From Monocercomonoides exilis (Eukaryota > Preaxostyla > Oxymonadida > Polymastigidae), in assembly GCA_001643675.2 (NCBI GenBank), contig LSRY02000015.1, positions 1,318,001-1,382,000 of the forward strand: a stretch of DNA of 64,000 nucleotides, given 5' to 3'. Every line of letters begins with the position of its first letter. Positions within the stretch are counted from its first letter, which is position 1. Positions 54,098 through 64,000 of this stretch are shown piece after piece. The notes under the pieces are model-generated. The model ran no database searches, had not been told where the DNA came from, and was given only the letters and a program-made list of their open reading frames with translations. The position numbers and the translations under genes are program-made.

Positions 54098-56357
54098 TTA
54101 CTGTTTCTGATATCTCTTTCCAAATAGAAAATTTTTCCATCGTTTCTTTTCATTAATTGGTCTTTCGTCAAAAGTCCACAAGCGCTGCCTATGATACGGA
54201 GTTGCTTTAAACATCAATTGAACCCACTTTAGTCTTCTTTTCACCATTTCTCTTTTTCGACATTCACGAAATTCCCTTTTGATATTGTGCAGCAGATTTT
54301 CTGATTTAAAAGTAGTATCGTTCATAAAAGAAAGCCCCAATATTATTGTTTCCTCGTTTTTTGTATCTATACAAACATCTTTGCTTGAAGGCATATTTTC
54401 ATTTTCATTTTCTTTAGATTTATATGCATCATCCAGATTTATTCTTTCCATTTGAGTATCAACGCAATCTAATTCGCTTGTCATTTTTTCATCCTGAGAA
54501 TTAATATGAGGCAAATGATCAAAGAATTGTTGTGTTCCACTAGAAACTGAGTAATTTGCTGCGCTTTTGAGTCCAATTTGAGGTAAATCTGAAAAAATAG
54601 CAGATTCGATAGAGATGAACGGATAAGATAAATAATCATATCTGATTGGTAAAATATGTCCTTGATTAGAAGTCGATGCTTGTTGTTGCGTTGAAACGAA
54701 ATCCAAGCGAGAGTCGCGTGTTGATCGCAATAAGAATGATTGAGGTTCTTGAAATGGAGCTAAAGGGGAGGACGCTGATATCTGTAATTTTGATGTTTGA
54801 AGATAAATGTTTGAATTCTCCTGTAATGCTAAAGGCAGTTGATTAGAAGACGTTTCTTCAGGAAAGACTTTTGAAATGTGGTTTGCCTCAAGATGAGTCT
54901 TTGATGATAATCCAGAGGCGGATGCCTCTTTTGATTTTTTAGTGTTACCTACGCAAATGGTATCATGGAATGTGCGAATTTGCAAAGGTCTTTCTCTTTT
55001 CGGATCCTTCTCAATTTTTCTGCTTTTCGCTATCTTTTCGCTTTTCCGAACAAGCTCAGCGACTTTCTCTTCATCGCTCATTTTGCTTTTTCTCCACATC
55101 TTTTCAAGTCGTTTCTTATTGCTATTGATGTAATCAAGCAATTCCTGTTTGCTCATTTGAAGAATTGTTTCTGTCTTTTCTGCTCCACTGATACAACTTT
55201 CGACTCCCTGTGCAATCAACTCCAGCTCTTCTAAAGTAGCGTAATCAGCTTTATTAAGCTCAATATTTGAAGCTATTTTCATTTCTTCTTCTTTCATTTT
55301 TCTTTCTGCTTCTCTCCACATTTCAGCTTCTTCCTTGTCAATCTCCCAATCTTTTGTAATCCACACTCCGAAAAGTCTCATATATTCCTTTGCTTCAAGT
55401 ATTTCTTTTTTGATTTCTTTTCTTCGTTTTGCATTTAAAGTGCTCTTTTTTTCATTGCTATCACTTATGTATTCTTTTATTTCTTTCGAACGACGTTCTT
55501 TCAAATCGCTTAGGCTCCATTTTTTCAAAAGAAACCTTTTTGATTCTTCAGCTGCTGTTTCATCCTTCATTTTTTCTTTTTGTCTGTTGATCATCTGCTT
55601 TTCGTTTTTCAGAACTTCTACTTCAATATCTATAATTTCAGCGTATTCTTCATTCTCAATGCTTTCTTTTTCTCTTGGTTCATCTGAATGTTGCATGAGC
55701 ATTGGAGATTTCATTTCACGTGGCAAAATTGTGGAACAAGGTGAATTTTCTTCGATTTCTGTTGAATTGCCTGTATGATTGAAAAAAGAAGATGATAAAT
55801 AAGATAAGCGAAGGTTTTCCTTTTCCCTTTCAAAAGTTTGAACAGTGTCTATTTTTGCTCGAGTTGGATTATCACGCATGACAACCTTTTCATTCGTCAT
55901 TTGAGTTGAAGAAGTGTAAATAAAACACTTTGATTGATTTTGTCGAAAATTTCTCATTTTATCAACTGAATACCAGCAAGAAGATAGAATGATAGATGTT
56001 TCTCGTGAAGTTTCAATATGTTGCGACGTTTGCGAAAATGGAGCAAAAGAAAAAGCTTTGTAATTGAATGTTGATTTATCTGAAATGCTTCCCACATTAT
56101 CAGAGGATTTAGCATGATTACGATTCGCTAATTTATTAACTTTTGACTGTAATGGTTGATGAATTTCAGAATGTGAATTCTATTATTAAAATACATAACA
56201 AATATTCAAAAATTGAAAATAATCGTTTTACGTAAATTTTTAAACAAAAAAATATAAGGATAATCTGTACTCTGTGTATTTTTTCTTCTGAATCATCGAC
56301 CTTATCTTTCGCTAAAGCTTCCATTAAGGTAAAATCATCCCAAAAGTTATTCCCCAT
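54098..56357 (-). CDS. Charged coiled-coil protein with FGVW motif, copy 2
   Basis: Exons 56357-56271 and 56179-54098 (phase 0) give 722 residues. It starts MGNNFWDDFTLMEALAKDK. A motif NSHSEI at the start of exon 2 echoes NSH..AHSEI near the N-terminus of copy 1. The centre is a Glu/Lys coiled coil carrying EYMRLFGVWITKDW and EEAEMWREAERKMK, shared with copy 1. A second helical block (LEELELIAQGVESCISGAE, KQELLDYINSNKKRLEKMW) follows. The C-terminus is strongly basic (RRLKWVQLMFKATPYHRQR, KKRWKNFLFGKRYQ), unlike copy 1. No named family is recognised. Head-to-tail order suggests tandem duplication followed by divergence. Confidence 0.65.
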
Positions 56358-56867
56358 AATATTAATTCGTTTTTTTCTATTTCATGAGTTGTACTTTATA
56401 TTTAAAATAAGTAAATCGGCATCGCTTTGATTTGATGTATAAAAAAATCGTTCATAAAAATTATCTTTTCAAAACAATATGAACTGAGTTTTCTTCTTTT
56501 TATTATTCTTTTGCTCAGAAATCTTGTTGTTAATTTCACCAATTTTTGTTTCATTGCTCTTCACTTTCATCTCAATCATCATCTGAAAGAGACTGAACGT
56601 CAATTCATCTGTATTGAATGTTGCCTTTCTAAAAGAAATTGAATGAAGTAGAAGAAAATCACAATTGTTGAAATGAAGATAGATGCTGTGTGAATGTGCG
56701 AATGAATGATAAAGAGTGTGCGAGTGAAGTCGAAGTGAATGATGAAATTGAGATGATTGAATGAAGTGAATGAAAAATTAAAAAAATTTTGTTGAATTTT
56801 GAAATTATTTTAAAAGAAAAATAAAAGGATATTTTTTGAGTAACAAAGTTAAATGGATTTCAATTTC
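56358..56867. other. Intergenic, with GAATGAA-rich stretch
   Basis: No gene is seen. Bases about 56640-56775 are an imperfect purine-rich series of GAATGA/GAAGTGA words, perhaps a worn minisatellite. The rest is AT-rich. Confidence 0.5.
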
Positions 56868-58191
56868 TCAGATATTTATAAAATAATCAGAAATATTCAA
56901 AGATAATGGACAATCATTATTTCTTTTAAAAAATACTAAAGTTTCATAAAAGCTGGTGATAGTATCTTCGTATCCTTCTTCTTCCATCTTTTCACATATC
57001 TTTCTTTTCATTTCTTTTCGTTTAGTTTCGTCCGTTTCTCCATCCGTCTTTTCTTTCAGTCTTTTTGAAATAATCAAAAAGAAATTCAAACAATGATATA
57101 CCATTTCTTCATCCAACGTTGATTGTCTCATTTCATTTATAAATAGATTTATGGCATATCCTTTCAGCAAAGCATCAACATCCACGGACATATTTTCAGC
57201 TGCTTCTTAAAAAAAGATAAATGCATTCAACGCAATTTTCTCTTTGATTATCTTTTGCTGCTCCAAATATATCTGCAATGCTACCAATTAGTCCAACAAA
57301 TTCTTTGTTCCACAATGTGCATACTACAAAGATAAAATAAATTTCTTCGAGCCATCTCCGGATTATAAGCACTTCATTCGTTTCTCTTCCTTCTTCTTCT
57401 TCTTCTTTTCTCTTCCAGTTAACACATTTTGTCTGCTCTTCCAATTCTCTTGATGCCTCCCTCACAAAATGGAGCTCATTCATAATTGCTTCTTCAAAAC
57501 TTTTATAATGCTGGAATGCGTATATAAAAAAATCCCAAGCAGACTGATAAGCAAGTCGTGTCAGATTGTGGTGTTCTTGATGATACAGGATCATGCCTTT
57601 GAACTTTATAAAATACAATTCCTCTGACATTTCCTTTCAAAAATATTGATGAATATAATTATTATTATTATAATTATAATATTGGAGAAAAAATCAAACG
57701 GTCCAGCAACCAACACATCTCAAAGTCAGCAAAGCCATTTCCACTTCTTTCTGAGTCTCCTCGTTTTCCTCTTTGTTCAAGGCCACTTTCAGAAGGTGAG
57801 TCAAACAAATTGGATGCAATTCTAATGGAGCCTCGATGCTCAGCATAAGATAGCATTCGCAAAGATCAACAAGAAATTTTTCATTCTTTCCATTTTTCTT
57901 TTCATTTTCATCTTTAATCATTTTTTCCAATCTTTTCTTCAGTAAAGATTCTTCAAAAGAAATATTCAACATTTTTTTCATCATTTTGAAATATCCAGCA
58001 TGCTTCAACAGAAATAAGGCATTGCTCAACAACATTTTCTTTTCTTCAATCATTTTGTGCATTTTGTCGAATAGATATGTCCATATAATTGATCTAAATT
58101 CTATTTCATTCATTTCATCAATTAATCCATTCATCTCTTCAATTTTCCGTTTTTGTTCATCTTCTCTGCAATGCTCCAGTTCATGGAACAA
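56868..58191 (-). pseudogene. Charged helical protein, copy B, with a frame change (probable pseudogene)
   Basis: This is the paralog of the gene at 30723-32120. Exon 1 is 58191-57715 (MFHELEHCREDEQKRKIEEM) and exon 2 starts at 57633 (EMSEELYFIKF, then YHQEHHNLTRLAYQSAWDF). Intron position and phase match copy A. In exon 2 the frame that encodes NCVECIYLF ends in a stop at 57199-57197. The continuation EAAENMSVDVDALLKGYA, equivalent to EAVADDVAVKINFLLDGG in copy A, lies in another frame. The break is at the A/T homopolymer 57209-57215 and needs a one-base change. Downstream, KMEEEGYEDTITSFYET is intact to the stop at 56868. It is either a young pseudogene or a homopolymer sequencing error. 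Confidence 0.65.
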
Positions 58192-59590
58192 TTCTTCAGA
58201 AGCAATTAAATAATTTTAAATTCGTTCAAAATTGTTCAATCCAAATAAATGAGCAAACTCCAAAACTTCTTGGTTTGGCTCATTCCTCAAAATCCGTTTT
58301 CAGACTTATCGTTATCGAATACAATCATTCGGTTTGTTGCAAAAAATATTCAAAACGAAGGGTGAAGTGTGGCAAGCAGCAAAATAAAAGATATATACAA
58401 TCTTTGTTTAATTACTTGCAAAACAAAAAGTATAACAACGCATACGTTTATCTTTTTACTTTACAAAAAGAAGTACAAAAGAAAGTGAAAAGAATTCACA
58501 AGTATTGGCTGTATATGTTTTGAAATATACTTGTTTTGTTTATTTTTGATCAAACCAATAAAAATTCAAAATAAACTAAATAAAATGAGATTTGATTTTT
58601 ATGAAAATGAACATTTATTAACTAATTTCGGAGATGCACCAATCAATAGCAACATAGTGGAAGTTCTATTATTTTTAACAGTCAAACAGACAGATAAACT
58701 AATTCTTGAAGAGAAAATGTTTGACACATGTCTGGACTAAAACACTGACAGAAAAATAAGCAACAGATGAAAGCCTTATCAACACAAAAAAAATTCAGGC
58801 TATTTGTTGGTCGAGTTGAAAGTCTTTATCGAGAAATAATGAGATTTGAACTTTTCTAATTTTTTTTATTTGCAATAATTATTTAGAATTGAAAACATTT
58901 TTACAAATTTTAATATTTTTATAAAATTTTAAAAAATAAATATCAGTATAATGAAATGAAATGATAAAAAACATTTTGATTTTTTTGAGAAAAACACAAA
59001 ATTATATTTTTTTGATCAATTGTTATATCGAATTGTTCGATGCTATTTCTCTTCCTATGACAATCGCGCATTCCAGTGTTCAATATAATTAATATGCTAC
59101 ACATTCCTTTAATTTCGATATCAAAGAGCAAGGAATTGATTCAATTTTCAAATTTTTTTTCTTTATGAATATATATGTTCAAAAAATAACAAATGCGACG
59201 AAATTTTTTGCTTTATGAATTTTGTTCCACACATTTCTTTCAAAGATTTTTCTCCACTTTTTTATATTTCTTATTTAATAGAGCACAGTAATGTCAGTTT
59301 TATGATTATACGATTGCAAAAAAAAATGTCCGAAACTAATCAATGATTATTTCATAAATGAAAGAATTCTGTCCCAAATAAGTATAGCTGCAAATTTTAA
59401 TAATAGTGGACACTGTCAATAACTGTGAATAGTGGAATTATCTTTACTACAATTTACAGAAACATTTCAACAATTAATCAAATAATGCTCTATTCGTAAG
59501 CACACTTCTTTGACATTCAGGAATGAAACAACACACTCAGTTAATAAATAAAAAATCATTTTCAATTTTCGGAAAAACTCGGAGAAAAAA

Positions 59591-59842
59591 ATATATGGGT
59601 GATTCTTTTTGAAAAGTCACAAATGTTTAATTTTCAAATATATCAAAAATTTCATATTTTGCTCAAATTTCTGTTAACTAATATCAAACTTCACTTAAAC
59701 GGAATCAATTTCTTGATAATGCAATTTCAAACATTCTTGAGGAGATTCGTGTGTGGAAACAGAAATTTGTTCGAAATATGAAATTTTTGATATATTTGAA
59801 AATTTAACTTTTGCTACTTTTCAAAAAGAATTACACATATAG
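59591..59842. repeat. Hairpin element, short member of foldback family A
   Basis: The left arm starts at 59591 and the right arm ends at 59842. Arms of about 85 bases pair with few mismatches (left GATTCTTTTTGAAAAGT, right its near-complement). The arm segment around 59606-59680 is closely similar to 8849-8919 of the family A element (shared words TTTTTGAAAA, AATTTTCAAATA, CATATTT, TCAAATTT). The outer part of family A is missing here. Confidence 0.65.
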
Positions 59843-59912
59843 GTCTCAATTTTTGCATTTAAGAAAAATTCAATAATTTTTTCCATTCTTTTTTCTATTT
59901 TCAAAGAGCATA

Positions 59913-60835
59913 CACCATTTATTATTCAAATTTGGTAAACTTATTATTCGAAATTGTTAAACTTATTATTCGAAATTGGAAAACTTCTTATTCAAAATTA
60001 ATAAAATTCAGTATTTTTTATAAAAATATTTTTTGATATAATATGATCACTGGCTGATTGTCAGAAAGTGATTAAAATTTTTTGTTTTTTTCATTATCAA
60101 TAAAAAGGATGAAAAATTGAACCCCGATTTTTATTATTTGTGAATAAACATGAAAATTTCTGTTTTTTCAGAAAAAAATCATCATTCATGAAATCGGTAA
60201 TTTTTCAAATGAATTCATCTCCTATTGTTAGATTGTGAATTATTAAATAGAAAATTTTTATAATATAAAAATTCAAGTGCTGGAAACAACAAAAAACGAA
60301 TTTGAAATTATCCATTTGAATCCAATAATAATTCTTCATTTGTTTTTTGTTGTTTCCAGCACTTGAATTTTTATATTATAAAATTTTTCGATTTAATAAT
60401 TCACAATCTAACAATAGGAGATGAATTCATTTGAAAAATTACCGATTTCATGAATGATGATTTTTTTCTGAAAAAACAGAAATTTTCATGTTTATTCACA
60501 AATAATAAAAATCGGGGTTCAATTTTTCATCCTTTTTATTGATAATGAAAAAAACAAAAAATTTTAATCACTTTCTGACAATCAGCCAGTGATCATATTA
60601 TATCAAAAAATATTTTTATAAAAAATACTGAATTTTATTAATTTTGAATAAGAAGTTTTCCAATTTCGAATAATAAGTTTAACAATTTCGAATAAAAAGT
60701 TTAACAACTTCGAATAATTAGTTTACCAAAATCGAATAATTAGTTTAACAATTTTGAATAATTAGTTTATTAATTTCGTATAATTAGTATCCAATTTCGA
60801 ATAATAAGTTTACCAAATTTGAATAATAAATGGTG
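59913..60835. mobile_element. Near-perfect foldback element, family B, 923 bp
   Basis: It begins CACCATTTATTATTCAAATT and ends with the mirror image AATTTGAATAATAAATGGTG (coordinates approximate by a base). The inner arms, about 60005-60297 and 60339-60632, are nearly perfectly complementary and enclose a loop of about 40 bases. Outside them are tandem units of about 21 bases (AACTTATTATTCGAAATTGT and variants), roughly four on the left and nine or more on the right. There is no open frame. It shares the CACCA..TGGTG ends and unit style with 32777-33480. Confidence 0.8.
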
Positions 60836-61610
60836 CAGAATAACGCTTTAAGACTTGAGCAAATGAGTGTATCAGAATGTTAATTATTTTATATTTGAAA
60901 TAGAAAATATTGCGCATCAGCTTTTTTAATGAGCCATAGGTGTTTATTACGATGCAAAATACCATTCTGATTGTTGAACATGCATTTTGGTATTATGAAA
61001 TGCTTCTTCCACAATAAAAAATGAAATAAATACATGGAAAACATCAGAATGCATTGCCTTCAATTCAATATTCGCTAAATGTTTTTCATTTGCTATTTTT
61101 AGCTATAGAGGCGGATGAATTACAGAAGTCAATATATACAAGCAGACAATGGTTTGTGATTGTTGTGTTAATGTTCAACAGGCATCGATACAGGGGTAAT
61201 TATCTTTCGTTCTTCAGAAAAATAAATCAGAAAATATTCGTTGTTAACGCATGTATCATATTTCATTTTGCTAAAAAATTCAAAAGACACGTGTCATTAA
61301 GCAATCGAATTTTGAAACTTAACGGATGATGTTGTGATTTCAAATTTCCTGTTTTCCCGTTGCTACTCCTCGTGTGGAACTTGCAATGTATTTATATATA
61401 TATATTCAAATAATTTTGGAATTTTGTTTTATTACTATATTTTCCGCAACAATATATGCGTAAAAAGTGGACAAGGTATTTTTTTTAAAATCAACAGCAA
61501 ACAATATTGATTCCACCTGTTATTCCAGAAGTAATATATTAAATAGAATCAGCACAATTTATTAAAAAGTTGTTGATAAATGTTAATGGCTTCGCAACGA
61601 TTTTGTAAGA

Positions 61611-62192
61611 GTGAGATTTGTTTCCTCTGTACAAAAGCAACCAAATGCCAAAGATACATATGTGTGTGGGCTGGATAAAAGCTATCCTTGCAACACCATC
61701 GGCCATTGTTTAACACAACTGATTCCAGACTTTGTCACCAATGTTGAAGTATTTTCAGAGACGATAAGAGAGACGAAGAGTGTGGACTGTGGAACAAATG
61801 CTTTCACGATATATGACCAAAGTGATTCAACAACAACTGTGCAGTCAGAGTTGGAAGCAGCTGGGTTGGCTCTTTTTTCTGTCTCGACAGGAACATTGAC
61901 TGTCAATGATCTTGCACTTGTGCATGACTCAGAATATGAAAATAATCGTGGGTCAAGGCAGTTTGAGATAAGTGGAGCAGGAGAGATGCATGTTTGCAGG
62001 ATGAACATATTTGCCGGAAGTGGGCAATCTTCAGAAACAGCATTCACCACTGAACTGATCAATATCCAGAATGGGGTATTGCAGATGGAAAATGTTAACA
62101 GGGTAATTACAATCTCCGCAACTTCATTGTTTTCTTTATCTTTCATTAATGAAATTATTCATAAATCTTTTCAAAAAACTTCATTTTCATAA
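61611..62192 (+). pseudogene. Truncated fragment of the beta-helix surface protein family
   Basis: An open stretch of about 160 well-composed residues lacks an ATG start and ends abruptly. It opens FVSSVQKQPNAKDTYVCGLD, then SYPCNTIGHCL. This is the same CG..PC.TI module that starts each large repeat of the 2,903-residue protein, and beta-helix-like text follows (FSVSTGTLTVNDLALVHD, GEMHVCRMNIFAGSGQ). No signal peptide or anchor is nearby, and downstream sequence is broken. I call it a gene relic. Confidence 0.6.
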
Positions 62193-64000
62193 TAGAAAGA
62201 ACAGAGATGAATCTTCTTGTTGCAATTGGAAAGAAAAAGAAGTTCACTTGGATAGCGATTGGCATGACACACTCCTCAAACATCAATAGATTAGAAATGA
62301 AAGACTGATTAGAGTGCTGATCAATAAAAAGCTAAAGACTGAAAAGAAACCGAATGTGAAGAATGAGAAGAAGAGGTTCACATGCGAAGCTATGAAGCCA
62401 AGGCGTCGAGGAAGAAAGTGGCTAGCAGGCACTATTTTTATGCATAAGTTAAAAAAGATTCAACATTCATCCTAACAACGATAAAGCCACTTACGAAGAC
62501 AATGTTTGCCACAAAGTTCATTTAACACTTTCCTTTCATCCCAAAAAGCAATAATACACCCGAGAAGCCAATTTTAATGTCCATCCTCAGCACGCTTGTC
62601 CCGTCGTGCACATTCCATTCAGCAGAGCTATCAATGGAACACTTTCCTAAAGAACAACTACTCAAATCTCTGCAAGCTTATCCATGGTTTCTTCTTCCTT
62701 GAGAGCTTTCATATCAGAAAATCCTCTGCCAGAAGCTAAATATTCATTTTCATGTTAATTCGAACGTTTCTTTCCTTCTCTCAATCTCTTTTCATTCTTC
62801 CTTTCTTCACCCACTCTCACTTATCAAACAAATTATCTCCTATTAATGTAATATTCTTTCCTCCATCGACTGTATTATTGCTTCCGTCATCTTCTTTTCC
62901 ACTGTTTTCTTCAGCTTTGCAAACAAATATATATGCTCATTCATCACAGTTGCCGTTGAAAAATGTTCATTGCAGCTCATGGATAAAGTCTATTTGTTCG
63001 ATGCTTCGCACTCTACATACTTCAGAATTAAAAGCACTTCTTTTCATTCACTTTTTTTAAAAAGTAATAAATCCTATATTCAAAAATTGGTAATGTTTTG
63101 TGTTTTTAATAAAAGATTCACATAACATATGTGTGATTATTTTAGAAATCATAACTTTTTTATGGGTGTTTATAATTATCTTAATTCATTGTCATTTGTT
63201 AAATTAATCTCTTTCAAATATAAAATGTTAATCTATCGTTTTAAAAGCCATTGTTTGACGAAAAAAAATCGCAGAGGCTTCATCATATATATCTATCACT
63301 TTTCATGGTTCTTTTTGAAATTTTTCAATAGAATGTTTAAAACAGAGTTTTTTTTTTAGAAAAAATATGATTTCAAAAATAATACTCCAGATTCTTTATG
63401 ACTATTTTTCCTGGAATTTGCGATTATTTTTTTACCATTTGTAAAAAAAAAGTTTTCACAGAAAAACTTCAGCATTTCACGTCGCTGTCACGATAATGAA
63501 ATGTTTTAATTGCAACAACGTTATCAAATTTGAAACAAGAATTTGAAACAAAATAAAATAAACGAGGATTGTTTTAAAAACACATTTTTTGCAATTTCAT
63601 CTTTGAACAGACGAACGAAAGAAATAGTTTGAAAAATGCAAATTTGAAACGAAGCTCAACTTCTTTATATAACTTTTCAACAAGAGATCAAAACAACAAA
63701 GATTTCGATATGAATCTTTTTATCTGATATAGAAGTTTAAGCATATCTCCATATTAGAAAGCAAAAAATAATCAAACATAAACAGTCATTTTTTCTCCCC
63801 ACAACTAATCTGAACTTTTTCATTCAAATGATCTCGGCAAAGATCTGTCGATGTCCCATAGAAAAGAAAATTTATTCGAAAGCAGATGGCAATTCATTTA
63901 TATTTCAAATCATTAATAATTATCAATTCAAAAAAAATCAAAAAAAAAAGTTGTTTACATGTGTTTTGAATAAAAAAATTCTATTCGAAATTATTAAAAT
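62193..64000. other. Mostly noncoding, with decayed coding islands
   Basis: Bases 62300-62460 read as a broken basic peptide (KRFTCEAMKPRRRGRKWLAG) with stops on both sides. Bases 62752-63060 have an open frame and better-composed alternatives in neighbouring frames (SLQLMDKVYLFDASHSTY), perhaps more of the beta-helix relic. From 63100 to the end I see only AT-rich sequence. Confidence 0.45.

Larger units (their letters stand above)
58192..61610. other. Gene-poor, repeat-rich AT region
   Basis: About 3.4 kb hold two foldback elements (59591-59842 and 59913-60835). Short open frames near 58531-58740 and 61054-61329 have no recognisable content or splice context, so no gene is called. Confidence 0.55.

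Noticed and set aside
58531-58740. Short open frame of 69 codons
   Set aside because: No domain and no supporting signals. It could be a chance frame.
32562-59232. 24-base identical string (TTTTGCTTTATGAATTTTGT plus TCCA) near 32562 and 59209
   Set aside because: Too short and AT-rich to call a repeat, and flanking sequence does not match.
59913-60835. Regular short repeats that could suggest a CRISPR array
   Set aside because: Units are adjacent with no unique spacers, they lie in mirrored orientation, and the genome is eukaryotic.
61054-61329. Open frame of 91 codons
   Set aside because: Lies in repeat-rich DNA, has mixed composition and no partner exon.
1-64000. Use of a non-standard code (TAA/TAG as Gln), known in some oxymonads and diplomonads
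   Set aside because: Genes end at TAA, TAG and TGA in sensible places, and no conserved region contains in-frame stops.

Overview
The window is nuclear DNA of a flagellated protist. The DNA is AT-rich and the standard genetic code is used. Genes are split by short GT..AG introns of about 50-215 bases, and two genes are unmistakably eukaryotic: the initiation factor eIF2-beta and the centriole cartwheel protein SAS-6. The serine-rich proteins, a giant beta-helix surface protein of the polymorphic-outer-membrane-protein type and the von Willebrand A (VWA) proteins suggest a metamonad, perhaps an oxymonad such as Monocercomonoides. That placement is inference from style, not a database result. 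I saw no rRNA, tRNA or CRISPR.

Layout. 3-3761 (+) is the 3' part of a serine-homopolymer protein with a lysine-rich patch. 4668-6313 (+) is a coiled-coil/serine-rich protein with one intron. 6314-9676 has no gene but holds foldback repeats. 9677-10850 (-) is eIF2-beta with seven exons. It faces, across 201 bases, a VWA gene at 11052-17363 (+). A second VWA gene (17914-26041, -) runs tail to tail into the first, and a small four-helix membrane protein follows it (26242-27043, -). 27044-30722 holds decayed coding pieces. 30723-32120 (+) is a charged helical protein with a degenerate paralog at 56868-58191 (-). 33493-42204 (+) is a 2,903-residue secreted beta-helix protein with one membrane segment. 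It begins 12 bases after a foldback element. 42877-45817 (+) is SAS-6 and 46152-50799 (+) is an alpha-solenoid-like protein. 51355-53906 and 54098-56357 (both -) are tandem paralogs that share an FGVW motif. The last 6 kb is repeats, including a near-perfect 0.9-kb foldback, plus remnants such as a fragment of the beta-helix family.

How parts may work together. The most striking system is the convergent VWA pair. When introns are removed with phase kept, each gene joins an N-terminal VWA domain with a complete metal-binding (MIDAS) motif, a long coiled coil, one membrane span and a C-terminal field of glycine/asparagine-rich beta repeats. Neither has a signal peptide, so the predicted topology puts VWA inside and the repeat stalk outside. 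The two genes share a 321-base block that is identical base for base, a sign of very recent exchange. With the beta-helix giant and the tetraspan protein, much of this window is devoted to surface and adhesion functions. SAS-6 belongs to basal-body assembly.

All splice models were made by eye from phase, splice signals and comparison between paralogs. RNA evidence would be decisive.
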